From JAKAGZ01 sp963783855 (GTDB taxonomy: Bacteria; Bacteroidota; Ignavibacteria; Ignavibacteriales; Ignavibacteriaceae), in the NCBI GenBank assembly GCA_963783855.1, contig CAWAPE010000005.1, positions 558,001 through 622,000 on the forward strand: 64,000 nucleotides of DNA, given 5' to 3'. This document shows, one piece after another, positions 8,573-16,662 of this stretch; position 1 is the first letter of the stretch; each line of letters starts with the position of its first letter. The notes under the pieces were generated by a model that was not told the DNA's origin, did no database searches, and saw nothing but the letters and a program-made list of their open reading frames with translations. A program made the translations under genes and the position numbers.

Positions 8573-9868
8573 TTAGGGAGTATTTCTGTATATCATCCTT
8601 GGAAAAGGAATTGTTTCTCTTACGTGTTCCAAACCACAAATCCAGCCGACGGTTCTTTCCAATCCCAAACCAAATCCGGAATGCGGAACGGAACCAAATC
8701 TTCTAAGATCAAGATACCACTGAAAAGCCTCCATTGGGAGTTTATGCTCATTAATTCTTTCAACAAGAAGGTCTATATTATCTTCTCGCTGGCTTCCCCC
8801 GATAATTTCACCATAACCTTCAGGCGCAAGTACATCAACAGCAAGCGCCAGCTTATCATTTTCAGGATCTCTTTTCATATAGAATGCTTTTACTTCTGAA
8901 GGATACCTATGCACCAAAACCGGCCGATCAAATTGATTTGAAATTATAGTTTCATCAGGAGCACCAAGATCGTTTCCGTATTCAAATTCAACTCCGTTTT
9001 TCTTAAGAATTTCTACGGCTTCATCATAACTAATTCTGGGCAGCGGTTTCTTTACATTTTTCAGTAATGTTGTATCCCTTTCCAAAACTTTTAATTCTTC
9101 TTCCATCTCAGTCAAAACAGTTTGCACAACATACTCAAGAAATTCTTCAGCAAGATCCATATTGTCATTCAAATCATTAAATGCAACTTCTGGTTCAACC
9201 ATCCAGAATTCTGTGAGATGCCTTCTCGTTTTTGATTTTTCAGCACGAAAAGTCGGTCCGAATGTGTAGACTTTTCCGAGAGCCATTGCACCTGCTTCAG
9301 CGTAAAGTTGCCCTGATTGAGAAAGATATGCTTTACCGAGATCAAAATAATCTGTTTCAAATAAAGTTGATGTACCTTCGCAGGCAGCAGGAGTAAGAAT
9401 CGGAGGATCCATTAAAGTAAATCCTCTGTCATCAAAAAAGTCTCTGATTGCTTTTATGATTCTATGACGAATTTTGAGAATTGCAACCTGTTTGGATGAA
9501 CGCAACCATAAATGGCGGTTATCCATTAAAAATTCCACACCGTGATCTTTTGGAGTTATCGGGTAGTCAACTGCTTCTGATATTAATTGAATATCAGTTG
9601 CATCAAGTTCAAAACCACCGGGGGCACGTTTTTCTTCTTTTACCTTTCCAGTAACTGTAATTGAGGATTCCTGGCCATATTTCCCGGCATTTTCAAATAC
9701 TTCTTCGGATAAATTTCCTTTAAAATAGACACACTGAAGATAACCTGATCCGTCGCGCAAAATTATAAATTTAATTTTACCGCTCGATCTCTTGTTATAT
9801 AGCCATCCGCTTAGCGTAACTTCTTTGCCAACGTATTCAGACAGGTCTTTAATCGTGATTTTCTGCAT
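8573..9868 (-). CDS. asnS: Asparaginyl-tRNA synthetase
   Basis: 431 residues, class IIb aminoacyl-tRNA synthetase charging tRNA-Asn in the cytoplasm. The N-terminal OB fold for anticodon binding spans about residues 15-105 (VTLSGWLYNKRSSGKIKFI). The catalytic domain shows motif 2 as TFRAEKSKTRRHLTEFWMVE and motif 3 as GFGLGLERTVGWICG near the C-terminus, with the usual ending IPFPRMIYRNTP. The length and the absence of the GatCAB-associated features favour AsnRS over AspRS. The stop is immediately next to pyrimidine-rich repeats of the downstream four-helix cassette. Confidence 0.95.
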   Translation of the reverse strand: MQKITIKDLSEYVGKEVTLSGWLYNKRSSGKIKFIILRDGSGYLQCVYFKGNLSEEVFENAGKYGQESSITVTGKVKEEKRAPGGFELDATDIQLISEAVDYPITPKDHGVEFLMDNRHLWLRSSKQVAILKIRHRIIKAIRDFFDDRGFTLMDPPILTPAACEGTSTLFETDYFDLGKAYLSQSGQLYAEAGAMALGKVYTFGPTFRAEKSKTRRHLTEFWMVEPEVAFNDLNDNMDLAEEFLEYVVQTVLTEMEEELKVLERDTTLLKNVKKPLPRISYDEAVEILKKNGVEFEYGNDLGAPDETIISNQFDRPVLVHRYPSEVKAFYMKRDPENDKLALAVDVLAPEGYGEIIGGSQREDNIDLLVERINEHKLPMEAFQWYLDLRRFGSVPHSGFGLGLERTVGWICGLEHVRETIPFPRMIYRNTP

Positions 9869-10172
9869 TTACAACAATATTTTTTTAAAATTTAATTATT
9901 AAATATAAAGAGAGGTGTATATAAAAGCAAAGAAGTTGAGATATAACGATAAAGCGATTGTCCTGAAACTAAGCTTTTGTAACTAAACAAATAATCCGTT
10001 AGAATATTATCAAAAACCTTAATAACAAATTTTCTGTGGGTAATCGGGCCACAGAATCGGACTCAATGAGAGTAGTTATATTTAAACTTAAAGTGCAATA
10101 AAATCGTTTTTTTTCTATTGGAATAGAATACAGGACTAAGTAATTTTGCTATACGAAAAAAGGGGGAAACTA
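9869..10172. other. Divergent intergenic region with a hairpin
   Basis: This 304-base AT-rich region separates asnS (leftward) from a secreted-protein gene (rightward) and should hold promoters for both. The one clear structure is a perfect 8-bp stem, TTCTGTGG at 10032-10039 pairing with CCACAGAA at 10049-10056, around a 9-base loop, some 115 bases before the rightward start codon. No T-run follows it. It could be a leader RNA element or an operator. No known riboswitch was recognised. Confidence 0.3.
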
Positions 10173-10889
10173 ATGAAAAGACATTTCTTATTTACAATTA
10201 TCATCGTACTCAGCTTTCTTGCAGGTACAAACGCACAGGAGAATAATCAAATCAGCGAAACTGAAAGCAGGGTTATAGAACTTGAAAAATTTCACGACGT
10301 TATGTACCCAATGTGGCACATGGATTATCCGGAAAAAGATTTTGCAGCATTACGCGGACATATTGCAGAAGTATCAAAGCTGGCTGATCAAATTTATAGT
10401 GCAAAATTACCTGGAATTCTTAGGGACAAGAAAGAAAAATGGGGAAATGGGATTACTGCATTTAAGAGTGCAGTAAATGAATATTCAATACAGGTTAAGA
10501 ATAATGATAATAATAAATTGCTAAAATCAGTTGAAAATCTTCATTCCAAATATGAAAACCTTGTGAGAATAATCAGGCCTGTTTTAAAAGAAGTCGATAA
10601 GTTTCATCAAATTTTATATGTGATTTATCATACTTATTTGCCCGAGAATAACTTTGAAAAAATTAAAAACTTGAGCAATAGATTGGTTCAAACCTCAGAG
10701 GCAATAACAAAAGCATCTCTCCCTTCAAAATTGTCAAAAAAAGAAAAAGAATTTCGAGAGGCTGCCAACTCACTTTTAATTGCGACAAAGGAATTACACT
10801 CAAACAGGGCTACAATTGATAACAAAAGTGTGGCAGCATCGATAGAAAATATTCATACTAAATACCAAAAATTAGAAGAGATTTTTTAG
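10173..10889 (+). CDS. Secreted protein with two copies of a histidine-containing helical module
   Basis: About 238 residues from the ATG at 10173, chosen because AGGGGGAAAC precedes it and a signal peptide follows directly (MKRHFLFTIIIVLSFLAG, cleavage after TNA). The mature part is an internal duplication. Residues near 40-130 begin LEKFHDVMYPMWH, and residues near 140-230 begin VDKFHQILYVIYH. Both continue with a (Y/L)PE.(D/N)F segment and a SAKLP or KASLP turn. The paired histidines recall metal- or haem-binding helical bundles of the cytochrome b562 type, but no CXXCH is present and the function is unknown. It is monocistronic. Confidence 0.7.
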   Translation: MKRHFLFTIIIVLSFLAGTNAQENNQISETESRVIELEKFHDVMYPMWHMDYPEKDFAALRGHIAEVSKLADQIYSAKLPGILRDKKEKWGNGITAFKSAVNEYSIQVKNNDNNKLLKSVENLHSKYENLVRIIRPVLKEVDKFHQILYVIYHTYLPENNFEKIKNLSNRLVQTSEAITKASLPSKLSKKEKEFREAANSLLIATKELHSNRATIDNKSVAASIENIHTKYQKLEEIF

Positions 10890-11373
10890 TGACAAAAAGG
10901 CTGATTTGGAAAGGCGTCAGGTATTCAAAATTTTGGAAATAATATTTTAATGCAATTTATGACATTGAGGATTGGAATAATACTTTAGCACCTACATTTT
11001 TCATTTATTTTTAATCCTCACTTGCTTTTTAAATAATTGTTAATTCTCAATTAATGATTGCTTCATATCTTATTAATTCCTTATAATTGAACTGCAAATC
11101 AACAGCTACTTTGCTTATTTTTAACGAAGGGTCGGGATTCAGTTGCAACAATGTTAAAATTAGTAAATACCTTTTATTCCTTGTCTTCTTTGAATGGTTG
11201 TTATGCACATTCGGAAAGAAGAGTTGCTTCATTTTCCTTCGAAAAAAGTCCATCTTTTAAAGAAAATTTAAGATATACTAAATATATTATCAGTAAGAAT
11301 TAATTCAAAAAGTTTGGGACAATTTTTTATTCCCAATAAATAATCAACAACTAATAATCACAAAGGGAACTAT
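10890..11373. other. 484-base intergenic stretch before the TonB receptor
   Basis: This stretch has no convincing gene. A 68-codon minus-strand frame at 11047-11253 begins with basic residues and has no ribosome-binding site that I can see; it may be a gene remnant or chance. GAGGATT at 10967-10973 is repeated inverted at 11013-11019 with a 39-base gap. Just before the receptor, TTGGGA and TCCCAA form a weak 6-bp stem around an A/T-rich loop. AAAGGGAACT is the receptor's ribosome-binding site. Confidence 0.3.
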
Positions 11374-13836
11374 ATGAAAAGACGAACTACCAAGATTTCG
11401 ATTTTCCTTGTGGCCGCATTGTTCCTGTTTATGCAAAGTCTAAGCTTTGCTCAAACAGCTACAACAGCGAGCATAAGTGGTACAATTACCGACCAGAACG
11501 GTAATCCACTGCCAGGTGCTACAGTAATTGCTGTACATAAACCATCAGGTACACAATATGGTACTACCACCCGTCTGGATGGTAAATACAATTTTAATGC
11601 GCTAAGAGTTGGCGGCCCATATGAAGTTACAATTTCATATGTAGGTTATACTAAGCAAACACACACAATTGATAAATTATCACTTGGCCAGAGTTTTTCA
11701 TTAGATGTTAAACTGGCTGAAACCACTATTGAATTATCGGGTGTGACTGTTACAGCTGACAGAAACGCAATTATAAGTGAATCCAGAACCGGTTCTTCAC
11801 AGAACGTTTCTACAAAACAGATTGAAGAAGTTCCGACAATCAGCAGAAGTTTCCAGAACTTCGCTAAATTATCCCCAATGTTTTCAGGCCTAAATTCATC
11901 AGCAGCTGGGAGAAGCAACAGGTATAACAATATTCAGATTGATGGAACTCAGTACAACGATTTATTCGGTTTAGGTTCATCAGGAACACCTGGCGGACAG
12001 GCTGGAACAAATCCGATTTCACTTGATGCTATCCAGGAATTCCAGGTTGTTATCGCTCCATTTGACGTAAGACTCAGTGGTTTTACAGGTGGCGGAATCA
12101 ACGCTATTACCCGTAGTGGTACCAACCAGTACCACGGTTCTGTTTTTGGATATGGAAGAAACCAGAGCCTCGTAGGTAAAAAATACGAAGGTATGGATCA
12201 ACCTGTAGATGAATTTAAAGAATGGCAGTACGGTTTCCGTTTAGGCGGCCCAATTTCCAAAGATAAAGTTTTCTTCTTTGTTAATGGTGAAATTACCGGA
12301 CGTAACTCCCCTAGTCCAAACCTGTCATTAAGCAATGCAGGCGTTGCTGATAGCGCTGATGCAATTAAATCCATTTTAGCAAGTAGAGGTTTCAATACCG
12401 GTGGTTACGGTACATACACAACCAAGCAGCCAACTGCTAAAATATTTGCAAGAATGGATTTTAACCTTTCTGATAACCAGAAATTGAATGTTCATTATAA
12501 TTACGTAAATGCTAAAGAAGATGTTTTAGGTAACAGATCTTCATCACAAAGATTTAGTTTTGATTCATATAATTATCAGTTTCAGAATGAAACCAATAAT
12601 TTTGTTGCACAGCTAAACTCAACATTCGGAAATAACATAGCAAACGAATTTATTGCTGGTTACACAACTATCAGGGACAAAAGAGGACCGGAAGGAACTT
12701 TATTGCCTGCAATTCAGGTTGATCAAGGTTCAATGCGTTATTATGCCGGTACTGAACAATACTCATCAGCAAACGCACTTGATCAGGATATTTTTGAAAT
12801 AACTGACAACTTAACCTATTACGCAGGTGACCATACCTTTACAGTAGGTACTCATAATGAATTCTTTTCTTTTAAAAATTTATTCTTAAGAAACTTTGCA
12901 GGTTTCTGGGAATATTACAGTGTTGATGATTTAAGACAAGGAAATACTGGCTATTATTCCAGAGTCGTTCCTTTGGTTGGGGATGGTTCAGCAGAATTTA
13001 AAGTAAATCAATTCGGATTTTATGTACAGGATGAATGGCAGGTTATGCCCAATTTTAGATTATCAATGGGTGTAAGACTTGATATTCCTGTTTTCCCGGA
13101 CAAACCACTGGATAATCCTTTAGTAAGCGCTAACTTCCCTGGAATATCCACCGCATCGGCTCCAAGCGGAAACTTGCTATGGGCACCACGCCTTGGATTC
13201 AACTGGGACGTTAACGGCGATAAAACAACACAGGTAAGAGGCGGCGTTGGTATCTTCACAGGAAGACCGGCTTATGTCTGGATTTCAAATCAGTACGGAA
13301 ACACAGGTAATACACAGGCTGAAGTTAGAGGAAATGGTACTGCACTTCAATTCTCTCCAGATGCTAATAGTCAGCCAGGCTTTGGTGATCCGGGCACATT
13401 TGCCGGATCAAAAACAGCTGAAATTGACTTAAGCAACCCTGATACTCAAATGCCACAGATCGCAAGATTTGACATCGGCGTTGATCATCAGCTACCACAG
13501 GGATTCATCGGAACAGTTGAATTCCAGTATTCAAAAGCTGTAAACGATTTTGTTTACAAAAAATTAAACATCAAACCGCAGGTTGGTGTATCACCTGAAG
13601 ACGGCAGACCAATTTTTGGTGGTACGGACAGCAAAGGCGGAAATTTCTATGATGTAATGTGGTTGACAAATACAAATAAAGGTTACTCATATAACCTTAC
13701 TTTCCAGATTCAAAAAAATGCCCAGAGAGGATTCTCAGTCAACGCAGGTTACACAATGGGCAGAGCAAAAGATCTGAACAGTGTTAACTCATCACAGGCA
13801 AGATCACAAATGAGATATAATCCCGATCTCAGGTAA
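11374..13836 (+). CDS. TonB-dependent receptor with carboxypeptidase-like regulatory domain (frameshifted at 3' end)
   Basis: 820 residues before a frameshift-induced stop. A signal peptide covers residues 1-26 (SIFLVAALFLFMQSLSFAQ). A CarboxypepD_reg domain covers about 33-115, with GTITDQNGNPLPGATV. A plug-like region covers about 120-240 (NIQIDGTQYNDLFG, GGGINAITRSGTNQYHGS), followed by a 22-stranded-barrel-like region rich in aromatic and glycine residues. Such outer-membrane receptors take up or sense ligands using TonB energy. No SusD-like partner or TonB-box transducer is adjacent, so the ligand is unknown. The frame breaks after RYNPDLR, where one extra base shifts translation; the missing C-terminal barrel is found in other frames up to 14490. 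Confidence 0.88.
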   Translation: MKRRTTKISIFLVAALFLFMQSLSFAQTATTASISGTITDQNGNPLPGATVIAVHKPSGTQYGTTTRLDGKYNFNALRVGGPYEVTISYVGYTKQTHTIDKLSLGQSFSLDVKLAETTIELSGVTVTADRNAIISESRTGSSQNVSTKQIEEVPTISRSFQNFAKLSPMFSGLNSSAAGRSNRYNNIQIDGTQYNDLFGLGSSGTPGGQAGTNPISLDAIQEFQVVIAPFDVRLSGFTGGGINAITRSGTNQYHGSVFGYGRNQSLVGKKYEGMDQPVDEFKEWQYGFRLGGPISKDKVFFFVNGEITGRNSPSPNLSLSNAGVADSADAIKSILASRGFNTGGYGTYTTKQPTAKIFARMDFNLSDNQKLNVHYNYVNAKEDVLGNRSSSQRFSFDSYNYQFQNETNNFVAQLNSTFGNNIANEFIAGYTTIRDKRGPEGTLLPAIQVDQGSMRYYAGTEQYSSANALDQDIFEITDNLTYYAGDHTFTVGTHNEFFSFKNLFLRNFAGFWEYYSVDDLRQGNTGYYSRVVPLVGDGSAEFKVNQFGFYVQDEWQVMPNFRLSMGVRLDIPVFPDKPLDNPLVSANFPGISTASAPSGNLLWAPRLGFNWDVNGDKTTQVRGGVGIFTGRPAYVWISNQYGNTGNTQAEVRGNGTALQFSPDANSQPGFGDPGTFAGSKTAEIDLSNPDTQMPQIARFDIGVDHQLPQGFIGTVEFQYSKAVNDFVYKKLNIKPQVGVSPEDGRPIFGGTDSKGGNFYDVMWLTNTNKGYSYNLTFQIQKNAQRGFSVNAGYTMGRAKDLNSVNSSQARSQMRYNPDLR

Positions 13837-14490
13837 TCCGAACAATCCGGAACTAACAACGTCACAGTATGAAATTAAGAATCGTATTTTTGCATCAGTT
13901 GCATATACAGGCGAATTCTTCAAGAATGCACCAACTACAATATCATTGTTTTACAATGGTGAAAACGGTGCACCTTATTCATTTACTTATTATGGTGACG
14001 TAAATAATGATGGTTTTGACCAGAATGATTTATTCTACATACCAAAAGACAACAGTGATATTCTGAATTAGGTAACATATCAGGTGGTGTTTACACTACC
14101 TGATGCAACAATGTATGCAGAACTTCAACAGCTTCATTAACAATAATGACTACCTGAGTTCACATCGAGGACAGATTGCTGAAAGAAATGCAGACTACAA
14201 ACCCCTGGGTCAATTATGTAGATCTGCATATTTCACAGGAAATACCGATTATAACCGGACACAGGTTAATAATTAATTGGGACGTTCTTAATTTAATGAA
14301 CCTAATAAACAGCGACTGGGGATGGAACAGCAGTGTCTTCAGTACTTACCGAATAGTAAGCAAAGTTGGGACAACAACAACTGGAAGAAATGTTTATAGT
14401 TTCACTGCACCATCAAATAACACTCCATTTACTGCAAGCAACTTCTCATCGAGATGGCAGATGCAGTTTGGTGTAAGGTATACTTTCTAA
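13823..14490 (+). pseudogene. Out-of-frame C-terminal barrel of the TonB-dependent receptor
   Basis: Receptor sequence continues through about five single-base frame changes, near 13822, 14068, 14098, 14132 and 14211. In-frame pieces include SGNPNNPELTTSQYEIKNR, then DVNNDGFDQNDLFYIPKD, then GNISGGVYT, then FINNNDYLSSHRGQIAERNA, and finally NPWVNYVDLHISQEIP through to the terminal RWQMQFGVRYTF with the C-terminal phenylalanine expected of an outer-membrane barrel. Coding character is fully preserved between the breaks, which argues for very recent decay or local consensus errors rather than an old pseudogene. Confidence 0.8.
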
Positions 14491-14514
14491 TCTGATTTAA
14501 TTCAGGTTAAATGG

Positions 14515-14550
14515 AAAAGCCCGGTCTGAAAAGGCCGGGCTTTTTATTTT
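14515..14550 (+). terminator. Rho-independent terminator after the TonB receptor
   Basis: AAAAGCCCGG at 14515-14524 pairs with CCGGGCTTTT at 14535-14544 around a 10-base loop, followed by TATTTTTAT. The flanking A-run and T-run make it potentially bidirectional, serving the rightward receptor and the converging rsmE gene 30 bases further on. Confidence 0.85.
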
Positions 14551-14573
14551 TATAAAATTGAACTTTTAATGTT

Positions 14574-15311
14574 TTAGATTAAAGTGGAAAGTATAGCAGC
14601 AGCTTTTATAACAGCAGTCTCAGCCCTTAAACGATTCTCTGCAAGATTGATTATTTCTCTTCCGGCAAATAAATCTAATTCCAGTTTATCCAGTCCCCCT
14701 TCAGGCCCAAACACAAAATAATAATTTTTAGCCGGATCAATACTTAACTCAGATAGATGCTTCTTTGAGTTTTGCTCAAAGACAACAATTTCTCCATCCA
14801 ATTCTGATAATTCTTTTAATGAATCAACTTCACTTATAACGGGTAAATAACTTTGCAACGATTGTTTCATAGCAGCTACTGCAATTTTGTTCCACCTTTG
14901 CATCTTTGTGCCTTTTGAAACAGTCCGTGTTGAATTGAAAACTATAAAATTTGAAATCCCGAGTTCAATTGTTTTTTCAAGCGCAAACTCAAACCTGTCA
15001 CTGCTCTTAAGTTTTGGTAAACAAAAAGTAAATTTTCCATATTTATTTTTATAGGAATATTCTTCCTTAACAATAGCTGTAACTTCATTTTTATTTAGGG
15101 AAGAAATTTCACAACGGAAAATCTTGCCGACTCCGTTTGTAACGTAAATTTCATCGCCTGCTGAATGTCTCATAACCCGCATAATATGATGAAAATCATC
15201 ACCTTCGATTACGACGAAATTTTCCTTAAAATACTCAGGTTTGGCAAAATATAGTTCGATATTAGAAAGATGTTCCAATTCCCAGTATCCATTGTTTTTT
15301 ACCGAAATCAT
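14574..15311 (-). CDS. rsmE: 16S rRNA (uracil-1498-N3)-methyltransferase
   Basis: 245 residues as called, SPOUT-class methyltransferase that modifies U1498 in 16S rRNA. Family landmarks are IELYFAKPEYF (normally the very start), FHHIMRVMRHSAGDEI, the LPKLKSSDRFEFALEKTIELGI segment, and the knot signature FVFGPEGGLDKLE with NLAENRLRAETAVIKAAAIL. The ATG at 15311 adds about 18 non-homologous residues and overlaps the upstream D15 gene by 50 bases. A TTG at 15278 or another non-ATG codon closer to IELYF may be the true start. Overlap with the upstream stop suggests translational coupling. Confidence 0.9.
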   Translation of the reverse strand: MISVKNNGYWELEHLSNIELYFAKPEYFKENFVVIEGDDFHHIMRVMRHSAGDEIYVTNGVGKIFRCEISSLNKNEVTAIVKEEYSYKNKYGKFTFCLPKLKSSDRFEFALEKTIELGISNFIVFNSTRTVSKGTKMQRWNKIAVAAMKQSLQSYLPVISEVDSLKELSELDGEIVVFEQNSKKHLSELSIDPAKNYYFVFGPEGGLDKLELDLFAGREIINLAENRLRAETAVIKAAAILSTLI

Positions 15312-15792
15312 TTATTGCGTATTCTATCCTAAAGGAAGAATAAGGGAGGAAAAGAAAGGTCAGGCCTGCTCCATAACCGGAATCAACACTTCTCAAAGTT
15401 AATGGTCCGTTTTTCATTTGAGTAGTCCCGGCATCTGCAAATAATTCAGCATAAACTGCCACACGGTATGATAATAATTCTTTCGGCAGTAACGGGAGGA
15501 AATCAAGATTGAGTATAAAATCCTTAACTACCGGATAATTAATCTCCGTTGAAATTAAATATCTGTTGTTCCCTTCCCTTTCTTTATAAAAATATCCCCT
15601 CACTCTTTCATTAAATCCTAAAAAAGAATAATCATAATATGGTACAAGATCACCGAAGGTAAACCGCGATTCAAATCTTGCCTTAATGCTGAGATCATCT
15701 GTAATTTTATAATATTTGCGAATATCAAATCCAAAAACTTTATAATTGATATTATTTATACCAAGCCCGTTAAATGTAAACGTAGATTGCAA
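15262..15792 (-). CDS. Omp85/D15 surface-antigen protein, C-terminal barrel half (frameshifted)
   Basis: This is the 3' half of the D15 gene, displaced by one base from the 5' half. The apparent start at 15792 is a TTG codon that reads as leucine in the continuous protein (…FPREG, then YFLQSTFTFNGLG), so it is not a genuine start. Landmarks are FLGFNERVRGY (the conserved VRGY motif of Omp85 barrels), the aromatic-rich strands, and the final ILGIGTSF with C-terminal phenylalanine. Together with 15770-16588 it encodes one outer-membrane protein of roughly 445 residues. Confidence 0.82.
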   Translation of the reverse strand: MQSTFTFNGLGINNINYKVFGFDIRKYYKITDDLSIKARFESRFTFGDLVPYYDYSFLGFNERVRGYFYKEREGNNRYLISTEINYPVVKDFILNLDFLPLLPKELLSYRVAVYAELFADAGTTQMKNGPLTLRSVDSGYGAGLTFLFLPYSSFRIEYAINDFGKKQWILGIGTSF

Positions 15793-16588
15793 GAAGTAAT
15801 CCTTCGCGCGGAAATTGTGTCAAATCTCTTGTATCATAGCTATAACCAATACCAGTTGATACAAGATGGTCTATTCTTTCACCAGATGCAGAGACACCAT
15901 AAATATATTGGGGCGAATCAATAATTTTATATCCAAGATTTACAAATACTTTTTGATATAGCCCTATTCTTTTACCAATACTAATATCCCCTCCAGAGAT
16001 TTTCTGATCGAAATCACCTCCATACAGTGATTTTGCTATATCACTTTTGTTTCTTGCTTTAATGTAAGATAGGTTGGCCCCAAGAAAAATGTCTTCATTC
16101 TTAATAAAATATGGATTTGAATAAGATATTAGATAATTAGGATCATAGCCGAATGCGGCGTGCAAACGGATTCTATCATTCATACCCTGGAAATTTTGTA
16201 CATAAAAATCTATCCCATATGATATCTTTTTCCAGTCATTATCCTTTAATTGTGCGAATGGAATAGGATAGATGTACCAGCTCTCACTAACTAAAATATT
16301 TATAATATTTTTCCCATCAAGTAATTCTGGCGAGACCTTTACATTTGAAAAAATACCAAGGCTGTAAATCCTTTCTTTATTATAAGAAAGAATTTTAGAG
16401 TTTACAGTGTCCCCTTCCTGAAAAGTCAACTCTCTCAAAATTACATATTCATCAGTTATTTTATTACCGGAAATTTTTATTGAATCTACCCTTATAGACG
16501 AGCTATCCGACGGTGTACTCTGCGCATAACTTTGGGGTAAATAGGATAAGATAAATATTGTTAAAACAAATAATAATTTTGTCATCAA
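15770..16588 (-). CDS. Omp85/D15 surface-antigen protein, N-terminal POTRA half (frameshifted)
   Basis: 272 residues. A signal peptide covers residues 1-22 (LFVLTIFILSYLPQSYAQ). One POTRA-like domain covers about 30-105: VDSIKISGNKITDEYVILREL, then a NKERIYSLGIFSNV strand-helix typical of BamA/TamA POTRA repeats. The start of the 16-stranded barrel follows. The frame runs out in LLLAIYVYI; deleting one T in GGATTACTTC near 15790 joins it to the downstream frame. With a single POTRA it resembles accessory D15 proteins rather than BamA, which usually has five. Its substrate is unknown. Confidence 0.82.
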   Translation of the reverse strand: MMTKLLFVLTIFILSYLPQSYAQSTPSDSSSIRVDSIKISGNKITDEYVILRELTFQEGDTVNSKILSYNKERIYSLGIFSNVKVSPELLDGKNIINILVSESWYIYPIPFAQLKDNDWKKISYGIDFYVQNFQGMNDRIRLHAAFGYDPNYLISYSNPYFIKNEDIFLGANLSYIKARNKSDIAKSLYGGDFDQKISGGDISIGKRIGLYQKVFVNLGYKIIDSPQYIYGVSASGERIDHLVSTGIGYSYDTRDLTQFPREGLLLAIYVYI

Positions 16589-16615
16589 TTCCGGTAAATT
16601 GTTAAAGGAGTGAAA

Positions 16616-16653
16616 TTAATTAAAAAGAGGTTCGCAATATTTTGTGAACCTCT
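16616..16653 (-). terminator. Rho-independent terminator after gcvP
   Basis: AGAGGTTCGCAA at 16626-16637 pairs with TTGTGAACCTCT at 16642-16653 (12 bp with one G.T pair) around TATT. On the minus strand the stem is followed by TTTTTAATTAATT. It lies 10 bases downstream of the gcvP stop. Confidence 0.85.
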
Positions 16654-16662
16654 GTAAAATAA

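Noticed and set aside
11047..11253. A 68-codon minus-strand frame in the gap before the TonB receptor
   Set aside because: It has no recognisable family, no clear ribosome-binding site and no operon partner. It may be a remnant, but there is not enough to call a gene.
11374..13836. Calling the TonB receptor a SusC-type glycan importer
   Set aside because: No SusD-like gene is adjacent, and no glycan-degradation genes are linked. The CarboxypepD_reg domain also occurs in other TonB receptors.
15262..15792. A separate small outer-membrane protein gene starting at 15792
   Set aside because: The start is a TTG that reads as an internal leucine of the D15 protein; the frame directly continues the upstream one after a one-base shift.
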